Shown here: positions 48,474 through 57,504 of the stretch, piece after piece | Layout of the letters: every line of letters starts with the position of its first letter | How positions within the stretch are numbered: position 1 is the stretch's first letter | Assembly (NCBI RefSeq): GCF_003885045.1 | Contig: NZ_RHJS01000002.1 | Coordinates: 3,526,501 to 3,590,500, forward strand | From: Schaedlerella arabinosiphila | Lineage (GTDB): Bacteria > Bacillota > Clostridia > Lachnospirales > Lachnospiraceae | Direction: 5' to 3' | Length of the DNA: 64,000 bases | Made by a program: the position numbers and the translations under genes | Notes under the pieces: generated by a model | What the model was told of the DNA's origin: nothing | Seen by the model: the letters and a program-made list of their open reading frames with translations, nothing else | Databases searched by the model: none

Positions 48474-50717
48474 TTACTGTACTTCACCGCCGCTCTTTTC
48501 CGGAAGATAAGCAGCCGCTTCCTCCGTCCGTTTCGGAAGCCGGATATTGACCTTAAACAGATCAGCCTCTGTCGACACCTCCAACGTCCCATAATGCAGC
48601 TCCGTAAAGCTTTTCGCAATCGCCAGGCCCAGGCCCGACCCTTCTGTATTCCTGGCGGCATCGCCCCTGACAAACCGGTCTGTGATCTCGCTTGCGTCAA
48701 AATCAAGCTCCGCCGCGGACACATTTTTCATGGAAATGCACACCTCATTCCCTTCGTCCCTCATCTCAATATACACCCTGGTATGGGGCATCGCATATTT
48801 CGTAATATTGACGATCAGGTTTTCGAAAATGCGGTATGTCTTCTGGCTGTCCAGCAGCATGACCACCTTTTCCTTCGGCAGGTTCCACCGCACGTCCAGA
48901 TTAGCCTCCCGAATCCTGCTGTCGTTTTCCAGGCCCACCTGCTTTAAAAGCTCCGCCACATCTGCCTTCATAAAATTCATTGTCACGTTCCGGCTGGTTG
49001 CCTTGCTGATCTCAAACAGATCCTCAATCAGCACCTTGAGCCGCAGGGACTTCCGTTCCAGGACTGCCAGGTATTCCATCCGCTTCTGTGGATTCTCCTC
49101 TTTTTTCAGCAGGTCCACATAGGTAATGATGGCAGTCAGCGGCGTTTTCAGGTCATGGGATACATTGGTAATCAGCTCTGTCTTCATCCGCTCGCTCTTC
49201 ACTTCCTCTTCCACCGCCTGTTTAAATCCCCTCTGGATCTTCTGGATCTCCGTCTTCATGGGATTGAATACCCCCAGATCCCCTTCGATCGGGGCATCCA
49301 GATTTCCCTCTGCCAGCAGGTTCATGGATGCCAGCAGCAGCCGATATTTCCACTGGATATCAAAGAAATATCTGCGCAGGAATAAAAACAGGATGCAGGA
49401 ATATACGAAAAGCGCCAGTATCCCATAAAACCAGAAACAACTGACCAGTGTCAGGATGATAAAATTCACAAGTACAATCTTAAAGATCACATGATTCGCC
49501 TGTTCCGTAATATCCACATGCAGAATACGGTCATAAATCCGCTTTTGCATTCCGCGGATGCGCTTCCACATCTTCCGAAACAGCCCCGAAGCTTCCCCGG
49601 CGCCCTGCCGCACCTGCTCTCCAAGCTCATCTTTGCGTCCTTCCGCCCAGTAAATGATACGCGCGCTTATGGTACGCTCCTTCCAAAACCTGCCCCTCAT
49701 TGTAAATATAGCCCGCAGGCATGTCGTCCCCCAGTAGACACACCCGAAGACACAGAACCACATCAGCAGATTCAAAAGCTTTGCCGTCCCGTAAGTAAGT
49801 CTTCCCGGAACCCCCATCTCACCGATCATATCTGCAAGCCTGTGATTCAGCGTATTCCAGACCGCCGATGCAAAAGACTGTTCCATCGACAGGACAACCG
49901 GAGATGCAAACAATACCACTTCAAAAGGCATCTTAAAAATAGGATATCCTCCCAGATCCCAATTCTTATTGCACGGAATCAGGAGAGCCGCCAGCATGAC
50001 CAGCAGGCACAGCCCCCATTCAATGACCAGATACGGCTTCATATTGCTCAGCGTTTCCGCATTATGCATGCTGCCTGAAAAATAGCTGTTCTGAAGGTAC
50101 CGCTGGAGATTTTCTTCAGTAAATGCATAGACGACCTTGATCAAAGAGGGATTCTGCAGATAATACTGTATCCGTTCTCCCTCCACATAATCATAGGATC
50201 CATCCAGGCTGTTGAAAACCGCCTGCTCCAGATAATACCGTTCATCCTCACTTGTGCAGCTTCCGTCTACCTCCACGGTGCTTAAGTCTCCGTCCCCGGC
50301 GTATTCCAGTACGATCCGCAGGCCATAATCCGAATTTTGCTCCAGCAGCTTCCCCGTAACCTCCGGGCTGCTTCTTCCCAACAGTCCCTTCTTCTCATCC
50401 GCATTCTTTTCCTCTAAGGAAAATACTTCATAATCCATATATTTGCGCATCAGGAAAAAGTTATCGCTGCCGAAACGCTGCATCACTTCATTCAGTTCCA
50501 GGCTCTCGTGCATTTCATTATAAAGGTAATATCCACCCCTCAGCAGCTCATCCATGGATTCTTCCATCACTCCCGCCGCAAAATTCCCTTTCAGCTCCGA
50601 TTCCATCAAATCGGCAAATACCGGATAGGCCGATACCATGGCAAACGACGCGAACAGGACAACAACTGCTGCCAATATAACCGCAAATCTACGGCTGTTT
50701 TTCAATTTTATAGCCAA
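48474..50717 (-). CDS. Two-component sensor histidine kinase
   Basis: A 747-residue membrane kinase. Residues 10-32 form TM1, and a large extracellular sensor (about 33-225) follows. Several more spans come next (about 230-345), then two further spans near 415-455 and a HAMP-like linker. The HisKA box is NVSHDLKTPLTAIITYVDLL, with the phospho-accepting His. The HATPase shows N-box IVNITKYAM (Asn to Lys variant NITKYA), and G-box GSGLGLAIAKSF. The probable TTG start overlaps the response-regulator gene by 29 nt. The sensor domain is not one I recognise. Confidence 0.92.
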   Translation of the reverse strand: MAIKLKNSRRFAVILAAVVVLFASFAMVSAYPVFADLMESELKGNFAAGVMEESMDELLRGGYYLYNEMHESLELNEVMQRFGSDNFFLMRKYMDYEVFSLEEKNADEKKGLLGRSSPEVTGKLLEQNSDYGLRIVLEYAGDGDLSTVEVDGSCTSEDERYYLEQAVFNSLDGSYDYVEGERIQYYLQNPSLIKVVYAFTEENLQRYLQNSYFSGSMHNAETLSNMKPYLVIEWGLCLLVMLAALLIPCNKNWDLGGYPIFKMPFEVVLFASPVVLSMEQSFASAVWNTLNHRLADMIGEMGVPGRLTYGTAKLLNLLMWFCVFGCVYWGTTCLRAIFTMRGRFWKERTISARIIYWAEGRKDELGEQVRQGAGEASGLFRKMWKRIRGMQKRIYDRILHVDITEQANHVIFKIVLVNFIILTLVSCFWFYGILALFVYSCILFLFLRRYFFDIQWKYRLLLASMNLLAEGNLDAPIEGDLGVFNPMKTEIQKIQRGFKQAVEEEVKSERMKTELITNVSHDLKTPLTAIITYVDLLKKEENPQKRMEYLAVLERKSLRLKVLIEDLFEISKATSRNVTMNFMKADVAELLKQVGLENDSRIREANLDVRWNLPKEKVVMLLDSQKTYRIFENLIVNITKYAMPHTRVYIEMRDEGNEVCISMKNVSAAELDFDASEITDRFVRGDAARNTEGSGLGLAIAKSFTELHYGTLEVSTEADLFKVNIRLPKRTEEAAAYLPEKSGGEVQ

Positions 50718-51387
50718 CGCCCCACACCACCTTCAAATATTTTGGATTTTTCGGGTCCACCTCAATTTTTTCACGAATATTGCGGACATGTACCATGATC
50801 GTATCCGTATTGATCGCCTTCTCCTGCCATACCCGCTCATAGATCTCTTCCGCGGAAAAGACATGCCCCGGATTCTTCGCCAGAAGCAGAAGGATCTTGT
50901 ATTCGATGGGAGTCAGCTTCACCGGATTCCCGTCCATGGACACCTCCACCGTATCCTCATTGATCTCCAGTCCGCCGATCACATGCACATTTTCCTTCGG
51001 CTCCAGCTTCTCCAAAAATTTCCGGTAACGGCGGAGCTGGGAATTGACCCGGGCCATCAGTTCCATCGGGGTAAAGGGTTTCGTCACATAGTCGTCCGCC
51101 CCGATATTCAATCCCATGACCTTATCCACCTCCTCCGATTTCGCGGACAGCATGATCACCGGAAAATCATGTTTTTCCCGCAGCTTCATCGTCATGCGGA
51201 TGCCGTCCATCCGTGGCATCATGATGTCCACGATGGCCAGGTGGATTTCTTCCTTTTCCAGTACTTCCAGACCCTCCACACCGTCCGCCGCCTGATAAAC
51301 CTGGTATCCCTGGCTCTGCAGATAGATCTGCACCCCTTCCCGAATCTCTTTGTCGTCCTCTACTACTAACACATGATTCACTTCCAT
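50689..51387 (-). CDS. OmpR/PhoB-type response regulator
   Basis: A 232-residue regulator with an N-terminal receiver and a C-terminal winged helix. The receiver shows VEDDKEIREG acidic residues, phospho-acceptor Asp in AIVDIMMPRMDG, LSAKSE (Thr/Ser switch) and DDYVTKPF (Lys). The winged helix shows VKLTPIEYKILLLLAKNPG and TIMVHVRNIREKIEVDPKNPKYLKVVWGVGYK. It is encoded just upstream of, and overlapping, its partner kinase. The start ATG at 51385-51387 follows GGGCGGGAG. Targets are unknown; the nearby DedA gene is downstream on another transcript. Confidence 0.93.
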   Translation of the reverse strand: MEVNHVLVVEDDKEIREGVQIYLQSQGYQVYQAADGVEGLEVLEKEEIHLAIVDIMMPRMDGIRMTMKLREKHDFPVIMLSAKSEEVDKVMGLNIGADDYVTKPFTPMELMARVNSQLRRYRKFLEKLEPKENVHVIGGLEINEDTVEVSMDGNPVKLTPIEYKILLLLAKNPGHVFSAEEIYERVWQEKAINTDTIMVHVRNIREKIEVDPKNPKYLKVVWGVGYKIEKQP

Positions 51388-51584
51388 GTCTCCCGCCCTT
51401 TCTTCCGTTATTTCGATTCTTTCAAATGAAACCATTGCATGCCTTGTTTTTCACAATGTTGTATCGTCAACAGGCCGGTCTGTCAAGTTCCTTCAGCCGC
51501 CGATACCTGTATGATACGGACAAAACACCGGATTGTCAAATGAATGCTGCCGCTCACACCTGCGTTGTCCACAGCAGCGTTTCC

Positions 51585-52094
51585 TCACGCCAGTGCACGG
51601 ATTGCCGTTTCCCCGAAGAAATACCCGGCCCCGACAAACACCAGGTTCCAGAGGAATACCCCCATGGCGGAGCTCACCGTATATACGCGGAAATCCATCC
51701 GTACCACGCCCGCGGGAATGGAGATCAGCGTGCGCACCATGGGAAGCAGTTTGCTTACAAATACACCGACACCGCCCTTCTCCCGCAGCATTTTTATCTT
51801 GTCCTCAATCAGCGGCTGCTGCTTTGGAAATTTTCTATAGTAGAATCCCAGCAGCTTCTCTCCCCCCAGCCTTCCCAGGAAATACAGCGCCCAGCTCCCT
51901 GACAGTCCTGCCCCTACGGAAATCAGAAGCACAAGCGGGAAACTGATTTCTCCCTTCGCCGCCCAGATCCCGGCCAGCGGCATGATCAGCCCTGCCGGAA
52001 ACCCGGGAAGATTCAGATACTCTAAAAACACGATCGCAAAAATAAAGAATGCACCGTACTGCAGAAAAAATTGTGTCAATGTCTGGATTGTCAT
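51585..52094 (-). CDS. DedA family membrane protein
   Basis: A 169-residue DedA/VTT domain protein with four to five hydrophobic segments. The conserved LPGFPAGLIMPLAGI region follows EYLNLPG, and the family core GAGLSGSWALYFLGRLGGEKLLGFY (glycine-rich re-entrant loop) and PMVRTLISIPAGVVRM (arginine in the second re-entrant segment) are intact. DedA proteins are lipid flippases or contribute to undecaprenyl-phosphate recycling and membrane potential. It is slightly short but complete. Confidence 0.92.
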   Translation of the reverse strand: MTIQTLTQFFLQYGAFFIFAIVFLEYLNLPGFPAGLIMPLAGIWAAKGEISFPLVLLISVGAGLSGSWALYFLGRLGGEKLLGFYYRKFPKQQPLIEDKIKMLREKGGVGVFVSKLLPMVRTLISIPAGVVRMDFRVYTVSSAMGVFLWNLVFVGAGYFFGETAIRALA

Positions 52095-52125
52095 AACGCC
52101 AGCCCCCTTTCTTTGATTGTCCTTA

Positions 52126-52159
52126 TTCTAACGGACATATCTAAAGCGGACTGTTAGAA
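52126..52159. promoter_or_regulatory. Inverted repeat upstream of dedA
   Basis: Perfect 7-bp arms TTCTAAC (52126-52132) and GTTAGAA (52153-52159) with a 20-base centre, 32 bp upstream of the dedA start; a second palindrome ATTTTCTTAAGAAAAT lies at 52169-52184. These may bind a regulator, perhaps the adjacent response regulator. Confidence 0.45.
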
Positions 52160-52189
52160 CAAACAAAAGATTTTCTTAAGAAAATTGAA

Positions 52190-52220
52190 GAAAAAGTGAA
52201 TCCCTTCAGGAATCCACTTT
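52190..52220 (-). terminator. Terminator of the M20 amidohydrolase gene
   Basis: On minus, AAGTGGATTCC pairs imperfectly with GGGATTCACTT and is followed by TTTCTTC, about 27 nt after the stop. Confidence 0.7.
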
Positions 52221-52246
52221 CATTCCGTTACGTCCGGCCTGCCGGT

Positions 52247-53572
52247 TCACAGGTTGGCAGACCCCCCATGCTCCTTCCAGACCTGTTCCAGCAGTTTCGG
52301 CTCCTGCACCAGGCGGACGCAGCCAAGCGCCATGCATTCTGCCGCATACAGCATCCCTTTCTTTCCGATACTCATACCGGCCTGTGCGGTCGCCGCCCAA
52401 TGATGGAGGGGCGTGCCTTTGCACATGGCCGCCGCGCTCAGCATCACCGTAGGTACGGTATGGCTCACGTCCGATACATCCGTCCCGATGGAAAGCCGAA
52501 CCGGCTCATCCTCCAAAGGTTCCAGCCCGGAAAAATACGTTCCTCCGTTGTCCAGTCCCGCCGCCCCGCTGATCTGCGCCGCAAAGTCCAGTTCTTCTTT
52601 CGTATACTCCGGCGTGGGAATCTGCCTCATAGCCTGATAAAAAATTTCTGCAAGAGTACGGTTCAATTTCATTTCCCGGTTGCAGGTCACACGCTCAATC
52701 TCCACACGGGTCCCGGTCATCAGAGCCGCTCCCCTGGCGCAGTCGTCCACCCGCTCGGAAGCATCCTGCGTGCGTTCCCATTTGGCCGAACGGATGAAGT
52801 AATTGGTAGACGCATAGGCAGGCACGATATTGGCCGGTCCGTCGGTATTGGTATAGGTATAGTGCATCCTCACGTCATCTTCCACATGCTCCCGCAGATA
52901 GTTGACCCCCACATTCATCAGTTCTGCCGCGTCCAAAGCGCTCCTGCCCATTTCCGGGTGTTTGGATGCGTGGGCAGCGGTTCCGAAAAACTTATAATTC
53001 TTAATATCCTGCGCCTGCCAGATATCATAGCTGACCCGGTTCCGGTCAAAGGGGTGCCATGTCACAGCCGCTGACAGCCCGTCAAATATCCCTGCTTTGT
53101 TCATGATAATCTTGCCGGTCACGATCTCCTCCGCCGGACATCCGTATACCTGAACCGTCCCCGGTATCTTTTTTGCCTCCATCCATGCTTTCAGGGCACA
53201 GGCCGCCCCGGCGCAGGCAGTTCCCAAAAGATTGTGGCCGCAGCCGTGACCTGCCCCTCCCGTGGGGCTGTATTGACTGGAAACCTCCTGGCCAAGTCCC
53301 GGCAGCGCGTCATATTCCGCAAGAAATCCGATAACCGGGCCTTCTGATCCCCACTCCGCCAAAAATGCCGTCTCCAGCCCCGCCAGTCCCCAGGTGGTCT
53401 CAAATCCTTTCTCCTCCAGGCGTTCTGCCAGATATCGGGAAGATTCCTTCTCCTGCATCGACACCTCCGGATGCCGGAAGATCACATCTGAGATATCTGC
53501 CATCTCCCCCTCATGCTCCTGAATCCACTCTGCAATAAACTCCGCCGCAGTCCACTCTTTTTTCTCCAACAT
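52247..53572 (-). CDS. M20 family amidohydrolase, AbgB-like
   Basis: A 441-residue metallo-amidase. GHGCGHNLLG supplies zinc-binding residues in the position typical of the AbgB (p-aminobenzoyl-glutamate hydrolase) group, preceded by VIGFLAEYDALPGLGQ. Further ligands lie in CPAEE, TWHPFDRN and DVSDVSHTVP. A dimerisation domain sits around 200-300 (HASKHPEMGRSALDAAELM). Substrates of such enzymes are N-acyl amino acids or aminobenzoyl-glutamate; the exact one cannot be told. The ATG at 53570-53572 has GGAGGAG; the in-frame extension upstream covers the promoter region. It is monocistronic with a terminator. Confidence 0.9.
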   Translation of the reverse strand: MLEKKEWTAAEFIAEWIQEHEGEMADISDVIFRHPEVSMQEKESSRYLAERLEEKGFETTWGLAGLETAFLAEWGSEGPVIGFLAEYDALPGLGQEVSSQYSPTGGAGHGCGHNLLGTACAGAACALKAWMEAKKIPGTVQVYGCPAEEIVTGKIIMNKAGIFDGLSAAVTWHPFDRNRVSYDIWQAQDIKNYKFFGTAAHASKHPEMGRSALDAAELMNVGVNYLREHVEDDVRMHYTYTNTDGPANIVPAYASTNYFIRSAKWERTQDASERVDDCARGAALMTGTRVEIERVTCNREMKLNRTLAEIFYQAMRQIPTPEYTKEELDFAAQISGAAGLDNGGTYFSGLEPLEDEPVRLSIGTDVSDVSHTVPTVMLSAAAMCKGTPLHHWAATAQAGMSIGKKGMLYAAECMALGCVRLVQEPKLLEQVWKEHGGSANL

Positions 53573-53661
53573 ACAGTACTCCTCCTTACTGAATCCATGA
53601 TACATTCTCTGACTATTTATTAAATTTCCATTAAAATTTTGTTTAATTTTTACAATCCTCA

Positions 53662-53690
53662 TTGCCATTCTGAAACTTCTGATGTATAAT
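53662..53690 (+). promoter_or_regulatory. Promoter of the adenosyltransferase transcript
   Basis: TTGCCA (53662-53667), a 17-bp spacer and TATAAT (53685-53690). It points toward the cobalamin adenosyltransferase 280 nt downstream. Confidence 0.75.
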
Positions 53691-53696
53691 ATATAC

Positions 53697-53971
53697 ATAA
53701 ACAGCGGTTTCTGTGCTTTTTCCGGAAACGGCTGTAATTATATCTACTATAAGATTACAAAAGGGGGACGATAAATTATGAAAATTTTATGACCGCCGCC
53801 AGCACTCAGGCTGACAGGTCATGCTGGATACGACGGTATATCTTATATTATGGCCGGATGGCCAAAATGTAATGCCTTTTCTGCATACATTACCACACAT
53901 AAAACAAGCCGGGGTACCCCTTGTATCTTCCGGTTTGCAATCATAAAAAAGTACCATAAGGGGATATGGCT
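53697..53971 (+). promoter_or_regulatory. Long structured leader before the cobalamin adenosyltransferase
   Basis: Roughly 275 nt of untranslated sequence. It includes a tiny frame (GGGGGAC site, then Met-Lys-Ile-Leu-stop at about 53778), a hairpin ATGACC/GGTCAT at 53787-53822, GGCCGGATGGCC, and GTAATG/CATTAC. I found no cobalamin-riboswitch B12 box. It may be an unrecognised riboswitch or an attenuator. Confidence 0.5.
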
Positions 53972-54496
53972 ATGAGCATCTATACCAAGAAGGGGGACAG
54001 CGGGAAGACTTCGCTGATGGACGGCATCAGCGTGTCCAAGTCCGATGACAGAATCGAACTTCTGGGCACGATTGATGAGCTGAACAGTTCTATAGGGCTT
54101 GCAAAGGTCATTGCCGATCATCCGCTTTATGACGATCTTGCCCGAAGGCAGCAGGAGCTGCTGCAGATGATGAACGGAATCGCCGATCCGCGCAATCCCG
54201 ATCATCGCTTCACCAAGGAAGAAACCCTGACGCTGGAAGAGGGCATTGATCATATGGAGAGCTTATTTCCACGAATCAAGGATTTTGTTCTGTACGGCGG
54301 CTGTGAACAGTCCGCACGCCTGGATATGGCACGTGCTGTCGCAAGGCGGGCCGAGCGGCGGTTTCGGAAAGCAGCGCTGAAGTACGGAGCAGACCCGAAG
54401 GCAATGCAGTATCTGAACCGTTTGTCTGATTACCTTTATGTAGCGGCGCGGTATGCCGACTACCTGTTTTCCGTCCCGGAGCCTGAGAGCCCGTGA
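53972..54496 (+). CDS. ATP:cob(I)alamin adenosyltransferase (PduO type)
   Basis: Transfers an adenosyl group from ATP to cob(I)alamin, giving coenzyme B12. The 174-residue protein shows the PduO/MMAB start SIYTKKGDSGKTSLMDG (ATP-binding loop) and IELLGTIDELNSSIGLAK. The helical core contains CEQSARLDMARAVARRAERR (Arg-rich active-site helix) and LNRLSDYLYVAARYAD (the conserved NRLSD-F/L-x-F motif). The ATG at 53972, reading MSIYTKK, has AAGGGG at eight nt; the earlier ATG two codons upstream is too close. It is a single gene between its own promoter and a terminator; no other B12 genes are nearby. Confidence 0.95.
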   Translation: MSIYTKKGDSGKTSLMDGISVSKSDDRIELLGTIDELNSSIGLAKVIADHPLYDDLARRQQELLQMMNGIADPRNPDHRFTKEETLTLEEGIDHMESLFPRIKDFVLYGGCEQSARLDMARAVARRAERRFRKAALKYGADPKAMQYLNRLSDYLYVAARYADYLFSVPEPESP

Positions 54497-54537
54497 CAGG
54501 AGAACATACAACATAACATATGACATGCAATAATGTG

Positions 54538-54582
54538 AAAAGAGGCATCCCCGCCGCACAGTCGCAGCTCGGGATGCCTTTT
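54538..54582 (+). terminator. Bidirectional terminator after the adenosyltransferase
   Basis: Stem AAAAGAGGCATCCC with GGGATGCCTTTT around a 19-base loop, serving this gene and the convergent nucleotidyltransferase gene. Confidence 0.85.
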
Positions 54583-54614
54583 CCATGCTTTCGGCTCCGA
54601 ACCGAAAAGTCTGA

Positions 54615-55373
54615 TTATTCCAGGACGCTGTAAAAATATTGGTTCAGCAGTTCCCAGGACTTCTTGCCTTCGTCCTTTAAAGTAGAAACCTCTTCGTCCA
54701 TCCTGTTGATGCTCTGCTCAATATAGTCGATCAGCTTTTTATTTCTCGGGGCTTTTCCCAATTCTGAGGACGCCTTCTTCCTGCCCAGCAATTCTAATAT
54801 GTAATCCTTCCACTGCGCGTCCAGCTTCTGCCTCACCAGCTCTTCAAAGAGCATGGGCGGCGTGCTGCCGTCCTCCAGCAGCCACTTTGCCAGGAGCATC
54901 TGCCTGAGCAGGTAAAAATACTTGACCTGCCAGATCTCATCGTCCCGAAAATACGTCCGAAAATCCAGGGAGGCCGTATGCAGATAATTCCGCGCGCACT
55001 TCTTCACGGAAAAATATTCCGGCAGAATCTTCTTAAGCTCCAGCCCTTCCGGCGTAGACCGGTAAATCGTCGGAGAAGCGAACCACTCATGCACCTCCGG
55101 CGTAGACCGATAGACCAGCCGAAGCACCCTGCGCAGGTCCCATCCTTCAATATCCAGAAGGTCGTCCTGCTGCGCATCGATCGAATCCCGGATCTCTTCC
55201 AACCGAAGATATTCTTTTTTATCTCTTATATATATGAAACGCACATCATAATCGCTGTTTGGAGAGGAAAATCCCCAGGCTCTGCTTCCGGCCTCTACAG
55301 CCCATATGATCCTGATCTGTTCCCGATGTTCTATCTCATTCAACTTTGCCCGAATTATCGCATCCACTTTCAT
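54615..55373 (-). CDS. YcgL-type nucleotidyltransferase
   Basis: A protein of about 252 residues of the DNA polymerase beta-like nucleotidyltransferase superfamily (YcgL group). GSRAWGFSSPNSDYDVRFIY carries the G-S...D-x-D metal-binding motif and LDIEGWDLRRVLRL the next conserved block. A helical C-terminal half follows, with AKWLLEDGSTPPMLFEEL. Members are annotated widely but the substrate is not established; some related enzymes modify RNA or antibiotics. The exact start is unclear among an ATG at 55388, one at 55373, and a GTG two codons later. It is a stand-alone gene. Confidence 0.88.
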   Translation of the reverse strand: MKVDAIIRAKLNEIEHREQIRIIWAVEAGSRAWGFSSPNSDYDVRFIYIRDKKEYLRLEEIRDSIDAQQDDLLDIEGWDLRRVLRLVYRSTPEVHEWFASPTIYRSTPEGLELKKILPEYFSVKKCARNYLHTASLDFRTYFRDDEIWQVKYFYLLRQMLLAKWLLEDGSTPPMLFEELVRQKLDAQWKDYILELLGRKKASSELGKAPRNKKLIDYIEQSINRMDEEVSTLKDEGKKSWELLNQYFYSVLE

Positions 55374-55508
55374 TCCCTCGCATTTCATGTTCTGTCATTC
55401 TAGTATATAGCAGGCAATTTCCAAATGCAATGCTTACATTTTTAAATTTCTATAAATAAACCATATCGCTGTTTACATCTATGGTGTTCACAGCAGCGGC
55501 GTTTTCCT

Positions 55509-56033
55509 TTACTCTGCCAATGTCTCCGGCTCTGGATACTCTTCCCCGAAAGTCTCCACCGTCACTTTTTTCATTACCTGCGGCTCAAGCGGCCTGTCCT
55601 GGTAATCCGTCCCGGTCTCCGCAATTTTGTCGACCACGTCCATGCCTTCCGTGATCTTGCCGAACGCCGCGTACGCCCCGTCTAAGTGGGGTGACTTTTT
55701 GTGCATGATGAAGAACTGGGAACCGGCCGAATCGGGATGCATCGCACGCGCCATGGACAGGACTCCTGCATCATGCTCCAGATTGTTTTCAAAACCGTTC
55801 TGTGAAAACTCTCCCCGGATGCTGTAGCCCGGGCCGCCCATTCCCGTACCGTCCGGACATCCTCCCTGAATCATAAAGCCGCTGATCACACGGTGAAAAA
55901 TCAATCCGTCATAGTAGCCTTTCTGCACCAGCGAAATAAAATTCCGCACCGTATTGGCCGCAATCTCCGGATAGAGCTCCGCCTTCATGATCTCTCCGTT
56001 TTTCATCTCAAATGTAACAACTGGGTTCGCCAT
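55509..56033 (-). CDS. Cyclophilin-type peptidyl-prolyl isomerase
   Basis: A 174-residue cytoplasmic cyclophilin catalysing cis-trans isomerisation of proline bonds. Family blocks are NFISLVQKGYYDGLIFHRVISGFMIQGGCPDGTG (active-site Phe/Arg/Phe/Gln), GVLSMARAM, SQFFI and LDGAYAAFGKITEGMDVVDKI. No signal peptide is present. It is a single gene, divergent from the sugar ABC ATPase. Confidence 0.95.
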   Translation of the reverse strand: MANPVVTFEMKNGEIMKAELYPEIAANTVRNFISLVQKGYYDGLIFHRVISGFMIQGGCPDGTGMGGPGYSIRGEFSQNGFENNLEHDAGVLSMARAMHPDSAGSQFFIMHKKSPHLDGAYAAFGKITEGMDVVDKIAETGTDYQDRPLEPQVMKKVTVETFGEEYPEPETLAE

Positions 56034-56170
56034 AATCTTGCCCTCTTTTCCTTCTTTCTATAGTTTCCTCATTAAAATATCAGTACCTATTGTAACGAAA
56101 AAAATGCCTTACGTCAATTTCTGATTTGCAAAATCGTAATTGAGATCTGCGATTTTTGTCTTCACTGGTT

Positions 56171-56184
56171 GAAATGTACATTTC
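56171..56184. promoter_or_regulatory. Perfect 14-bp palindrome upstream of the sugar ABC ATPase
   Basis: GAAATGTACATTTC lies 29 bp upstream of the -35 element, a suitable place for an activator. The neighbouring CdaR-type regulator is one candidate. A hairpin CAAAATCG/CGATTTTTG lies just before it (about 56129-56158). Confidence 0.55.
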
Positions 56185-56212
56185 TTTTTCTTTTTTTTAG
56201 TTACTTATTACA

Positions 56213-56241
56213 TTGTCTGTTTTCTGATTCTCCATTATACT
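56213..56241 (+). promoter_or_regulatory. Promoter of the sugar ABC ATPase
   Basis: TTGTCT (56213-56218), a 17-bp spacer and TATACT (56236-56241), followed by a 40-nt leader with AAGGAGG before the ATG. Confidence 0.78.
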
Positions 56242-56289
56242 AAATCCAGAAACAAACGAAAAACATTTTTTTCAAGGAGGCTATTTGAA

Positions 56290-57402
56290 ATGGCAAGTTT
56301 ATCATTAAAAGGGATTCAGAAAATTTATCCAAACGGATTTCATGCAGTACAGGACTTCAATCTTGAGATTGAAGATAAGGAATTTATCATCTTCGTAGGA
56401 CCTTCAGGATGTGGAAAGTCTACCACACTTCGTATGGTTGCCGGTCTGGAAGATATCTCCGGCGGTACTCTGACGATCGACGGCAAGGTTATGAACGATG
56501 TTGAGCCGAAGGACCGTGATATCGCGATGGTATTCCAGAACTACGCTCTGTATCCGCATATGACAGTATATGACAACATGGCTTTCGGTCTGAAACTTCG
56601 TAAAGTACCGAAGGATGAGATTGACAAGAAGGTTCGTGAAGCTGCAAGAATCCTTGACCTGGATAAGCTGCTTGACCGTAAGCCGAAGGCTCTTTCCGGT
56701 GGTCAGAGACAGCGTGTTGCTATGGGACGTGCCATTGTACGTAATCCTAAGGTATTCCTGATGGATGAGCCTCTTTCCAACCTGGATGCAAAGCTGAGAG
56801 TTCAGATGCGTATCGAGATCTCCAAGATTCACGAGAGCCTGGGCGCTACCATCATCTACGTAACACATGACCAGACAGAGGCTATGACCCTTGGTACCAG
56901 AATCGTTGTTATGAAGGACGGTATCGTACAGCAGGTAGATACTCCGCAGAACCTTTACAATACACCTTGCAACCTGTTCGTAGCAGGCTTCATCGGATCA
57001 CCGCAGATGAACTTCCTGGATGCAGTTGTCAACATTTCCGGCAACGATGTATCTCTGAAGGTGGGCGATTATGTATTGAAGGTACCGGAGAGCAAGAAGC
57101 AGGCTCTGATCAAGGGCAATTACAATGGAAAGACCGTTGTTCTTGGTATCCGTCCGGAGGACGTACATGATTCCGAAGAATTTATCGCTGCAAATCCTGA
57201 CAGCGTTGTTGAGTCTACCGTTAAGGTTTACGAGCTGCTCGGTGCAGAAGTATATCTGTACTTCGATGTAGCAGGTACACAGATGACCGCACGCGTAAAT
57301 TCACGTACACCGCTGAGAACCGGCGATAAGGCTGTATTTGCTCTGGAAATGGATCGGATTCATCTCTTTGACAAAGAAACAGAGTTGACTATTACAAACT
57401 AG
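56290..57402 (+). CDS. ugpC: Multi-sugar ABC transporter ATP-binding protein (UgpC/MsmX-like)
   Basis: A 370-residue CUT1-type ATPase that energises several sugar importers. Motifs are Walker A VGPSGCGKSTTLR, Q-loop MVFQNYALYPHMTVYDN, signature LSGGQRQRVAMGRA, Walker B VFLMDEPLSNLDAKLR, H-loop VTHDQTEAM and a C-terminal regulatory OB domain (GIRPEDVHD). No permease or binding-protein genes are adjacent, as expected for a shared MsmX-type ATPase. Codon use differs from neighbours, favouring GTT, CGT, GGT and CTG as in highly expressed genes, and the ribosome site AAGGAGG is ideal. Both point to strong expression. A strong terminator follows. Confidence 0.95.
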   Translation: MASLSLKGIQKIYPNGFHAVQDFNLEIEDKEFIIFVGPSGCGKSTTLRMVAGLEDISGGTLTIDGKVMNDVEPKDRDIAMVFQNYALYPHMTVYDNMAFGLKLRKVPKDEIDKKVREAARILDLDKLLDRKPKALSGGQRQRVAMGRAIVRNPKVFLMDEPLSNLDAKLRVQMRIEISKIHESLGATIIYVTHDQTEAMTLGTRIVVMKDGIVQQVDTPQNLYNTPCNLFVAGFIGSPQMNFLDAVVNISGNDVSLKVGDYVLKVPESKKQALIKGNYNGKTVVLGIRPEDVHDSEEFIAANPDSVVESTVKVYELLGAEVYLYFDVAGTQMTARVNSRTPLRTGDKAVFALEMDRIHLFDKETELTITN

Positions 57403-57447
57403 TAGTTTAAAATAAGAATAGCAGCTTACGCTCCGGCGAGGCAAAAT

Positions 57448-57477
57448 AAAAAAGGCTGTACGGTGTACAGCCTTTTT
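57448..57477 (+). terminator. Terminator of the sugar ABC ATPase
   Basis: A perfect stem AAAAAGGCTGTAC/GTACAGCCTTTTT with a three- to four-base loop, 45 nt after the stop codon and 28 nt before the next gene. Confidence 0.93.
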
Positions 57478-57504
57478 CATATTAGTTAAACACGGGTGAT
57501 GACT

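Noticed and set aside
53697..53971. Cobalamin riboswitch before the adenosyltransferase
   Set aside because: No B12-box-like sequence was found on the plus strand; kept only as an unassigned leader.
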